Part shown: in pieces, positions 4,910 to 5,300 of the stretch
Numbering within the stretch: the first letter of the stretch is position 1
Layout: the number at the start of each line of letters is the position of its first letter
DNA from: Bacteroidales bacterium UBA3696
Lineage (GTDB): Bacteria; Bacteroidota; Bacteroidia; Bacteroidales; Paludibacteraceae
Direction of reading: 5' to 3'
Assembly (NCBI GenBank): GCA_002372135.1
Contig: DFIN01000044.1
Span: 1-5,300 of the forward strand
DNA length: 5,300 bases
Position numbers and translations under genes: made by a program
The notes under the pieces: model-generated
Told to the model about the DNA's origin: nothing
What the model saw: only the letters and a program-made list of their open reading frames with translations
The model's database searches: none

Positions 4910-5299
4910 TACGCGGTCTTCTTCAACAACGAGGTTGTTGATGATGAATTGTTGCCGCTCGGTCGTATTTTTACCCATATAGAAATTGAGGAGGTCTTGA
5001 ACGGCGTCCTCTTTTCGTAAGGTAACTTGGTCTAAACGAATGGTCTTGCCGATGAAGCCTTTGAACTCGTCGGGCGATATTTCTCCCAACCCTTTGAACC
5101 GCGTTATTTCAGGGTTCTTCAGTTCGTTGATGGCTTTGATTCGTTCGTCGTCGGAATAGCAGTAGCGAATCTCCTGTTTGTTTTTAACTCGGAAGAGGGG
5201 CGTTTGCAGAATATAGACATGTCCTTTTTTGATGAGGTCGGGAAAGAACTGCAAGAAGAAAGTGAGCATGAGCAGTCGGATGTGCATACCGTCCACATC
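4898..5299 (-). CDS. parE: DNA topoisomerase IV subunit B, C-terminal part (5' end outside window)
   Basis: The open frame runs in from the right edge and ends at TGA (4898-4900), showing the last 133 residues. ParE is the ATPase/TOPRIM subunit of topoisomerase IV, which with ParC separates daughter chromosomes. The visible part begins in the TOPRIM metal-binding motif, DVDGMHIRLLMLTFF, whose DxD aspartates bind Mg2+. It continues through the second half of TOPRIM (PDLIKKGHVYILQTPLFRV) to the conserved RFKGLGEISPDEF (about 76-88). It closes with FYMGKNTTERQQFIINNL and an acidic tail. I prefer ParE over GyrB because GyrB normally has YKGLGEMN followed by LWETTMDP, while GLGEISPDEF and the MGKNT-ERQ-FI ending are typical of Bacteroidota ParE. 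A GTG at 5294-5296 lies inside the motif and is not a start. The gene is convergent with malQ with zero intergenic bases. Confidence 0.9.
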   Translation of the reverse strand, partial: DVDGMHIRLLMLTFFLQFFPDLIKKGHVYILQTPLFRVKNKQEIRYCYSDDERIKAINELKNPEITRFKGLGEISPDEFKGFIGKTIRLDQVTLRKEDAVQDLLNFYMGKNTTERQQFIINNLVVEEDRVEGE

Positions 5300-5300
5300 G

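Noticed and set aside
5294..5296. GTG as the start of a 132-codon gene on the minus strand
   Set aside because: It falls inside the conserved TOPRIM DVDG motif of topoisomerase IV subunit B, so the true start lies beyond the window.
1..5300. CRISPR array, tRNA, rRNA, transposase, toxin-antitoxin or defence genes
   Set aside because: No regularly spaced repeats, cloverleaf signatures or protein motifs of these kinds were seen on either strand; all large frames are accounted for by housekeeping genes.

Overview
The window is ordinary chromosomal DNA from a member of the Bacteroidota, most likely order Bacteroidales. Four things point there: two promoter elements of the Bacteroides type (TAnnTTTG); starts of rpsF, rpmE and malQ with no Shine-Dalgarno (SD) sequence; a DPE2-type 4-alpha-glucanotransferase with two starch-binding domains; and a partial surface protein ending in a C-terminal module typical of Bacteroidales. 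I cannot name the genus.

Layout. (1) 3-365 (+): the last 120 codons of a probable secreted or surface protein. (2) 366-693: a gene-free stretch of 328 bases packed with hairpins: a C-rich/G-rich palindrome, two small stem-loops, a Rho-independent terminator reading rightward (502-542), and a 22-bp perfect stem (608-658) that can terminate transcription from both sides. (3) 694-2064 (-): a tight ribosomal protein operon, transcribed leftward as rpsF (bS6), rpsR (bS18), rplI (bL9), rpmE2 (bL31 type B). Its promoter lies at 2125-2156. (4) 2065-2284: a divergent intergenic region with the rpsF promoter and leader hairpin on one side and a probable malQ promoter and leader on the other. (5) 2285-4897 (+): a complete GH77 amylomaltase of 870 residues. 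(6) 4898-5299 (-): the C-terminal 133 codons of topoisomerase IV subunit B (parE). It converges on malQ with no base between the two stop codons.

The ribosomal operon is a self-contained unit. bS6 and bS18 bind each other on the 30S platform, and in Bacteroidota they help hide the anti-SD tail of 16S rRNA. In that light the most notable signal is that rpsR and rplI are both preceded by strong SD sequences with identical 8-nt spacing, while the other complete genes here have none. This fits the published proposal that bS18 (and bS21) control their own translation in this phylum. The glucanotransferase and topoisomerase genes are functionally unrelated neighbours.

I see no mobile element, CRISPR array, tRNA, rRNA or defence system, and no evidence for a wholly new system. 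The observations worth following are translational and RNA-level.
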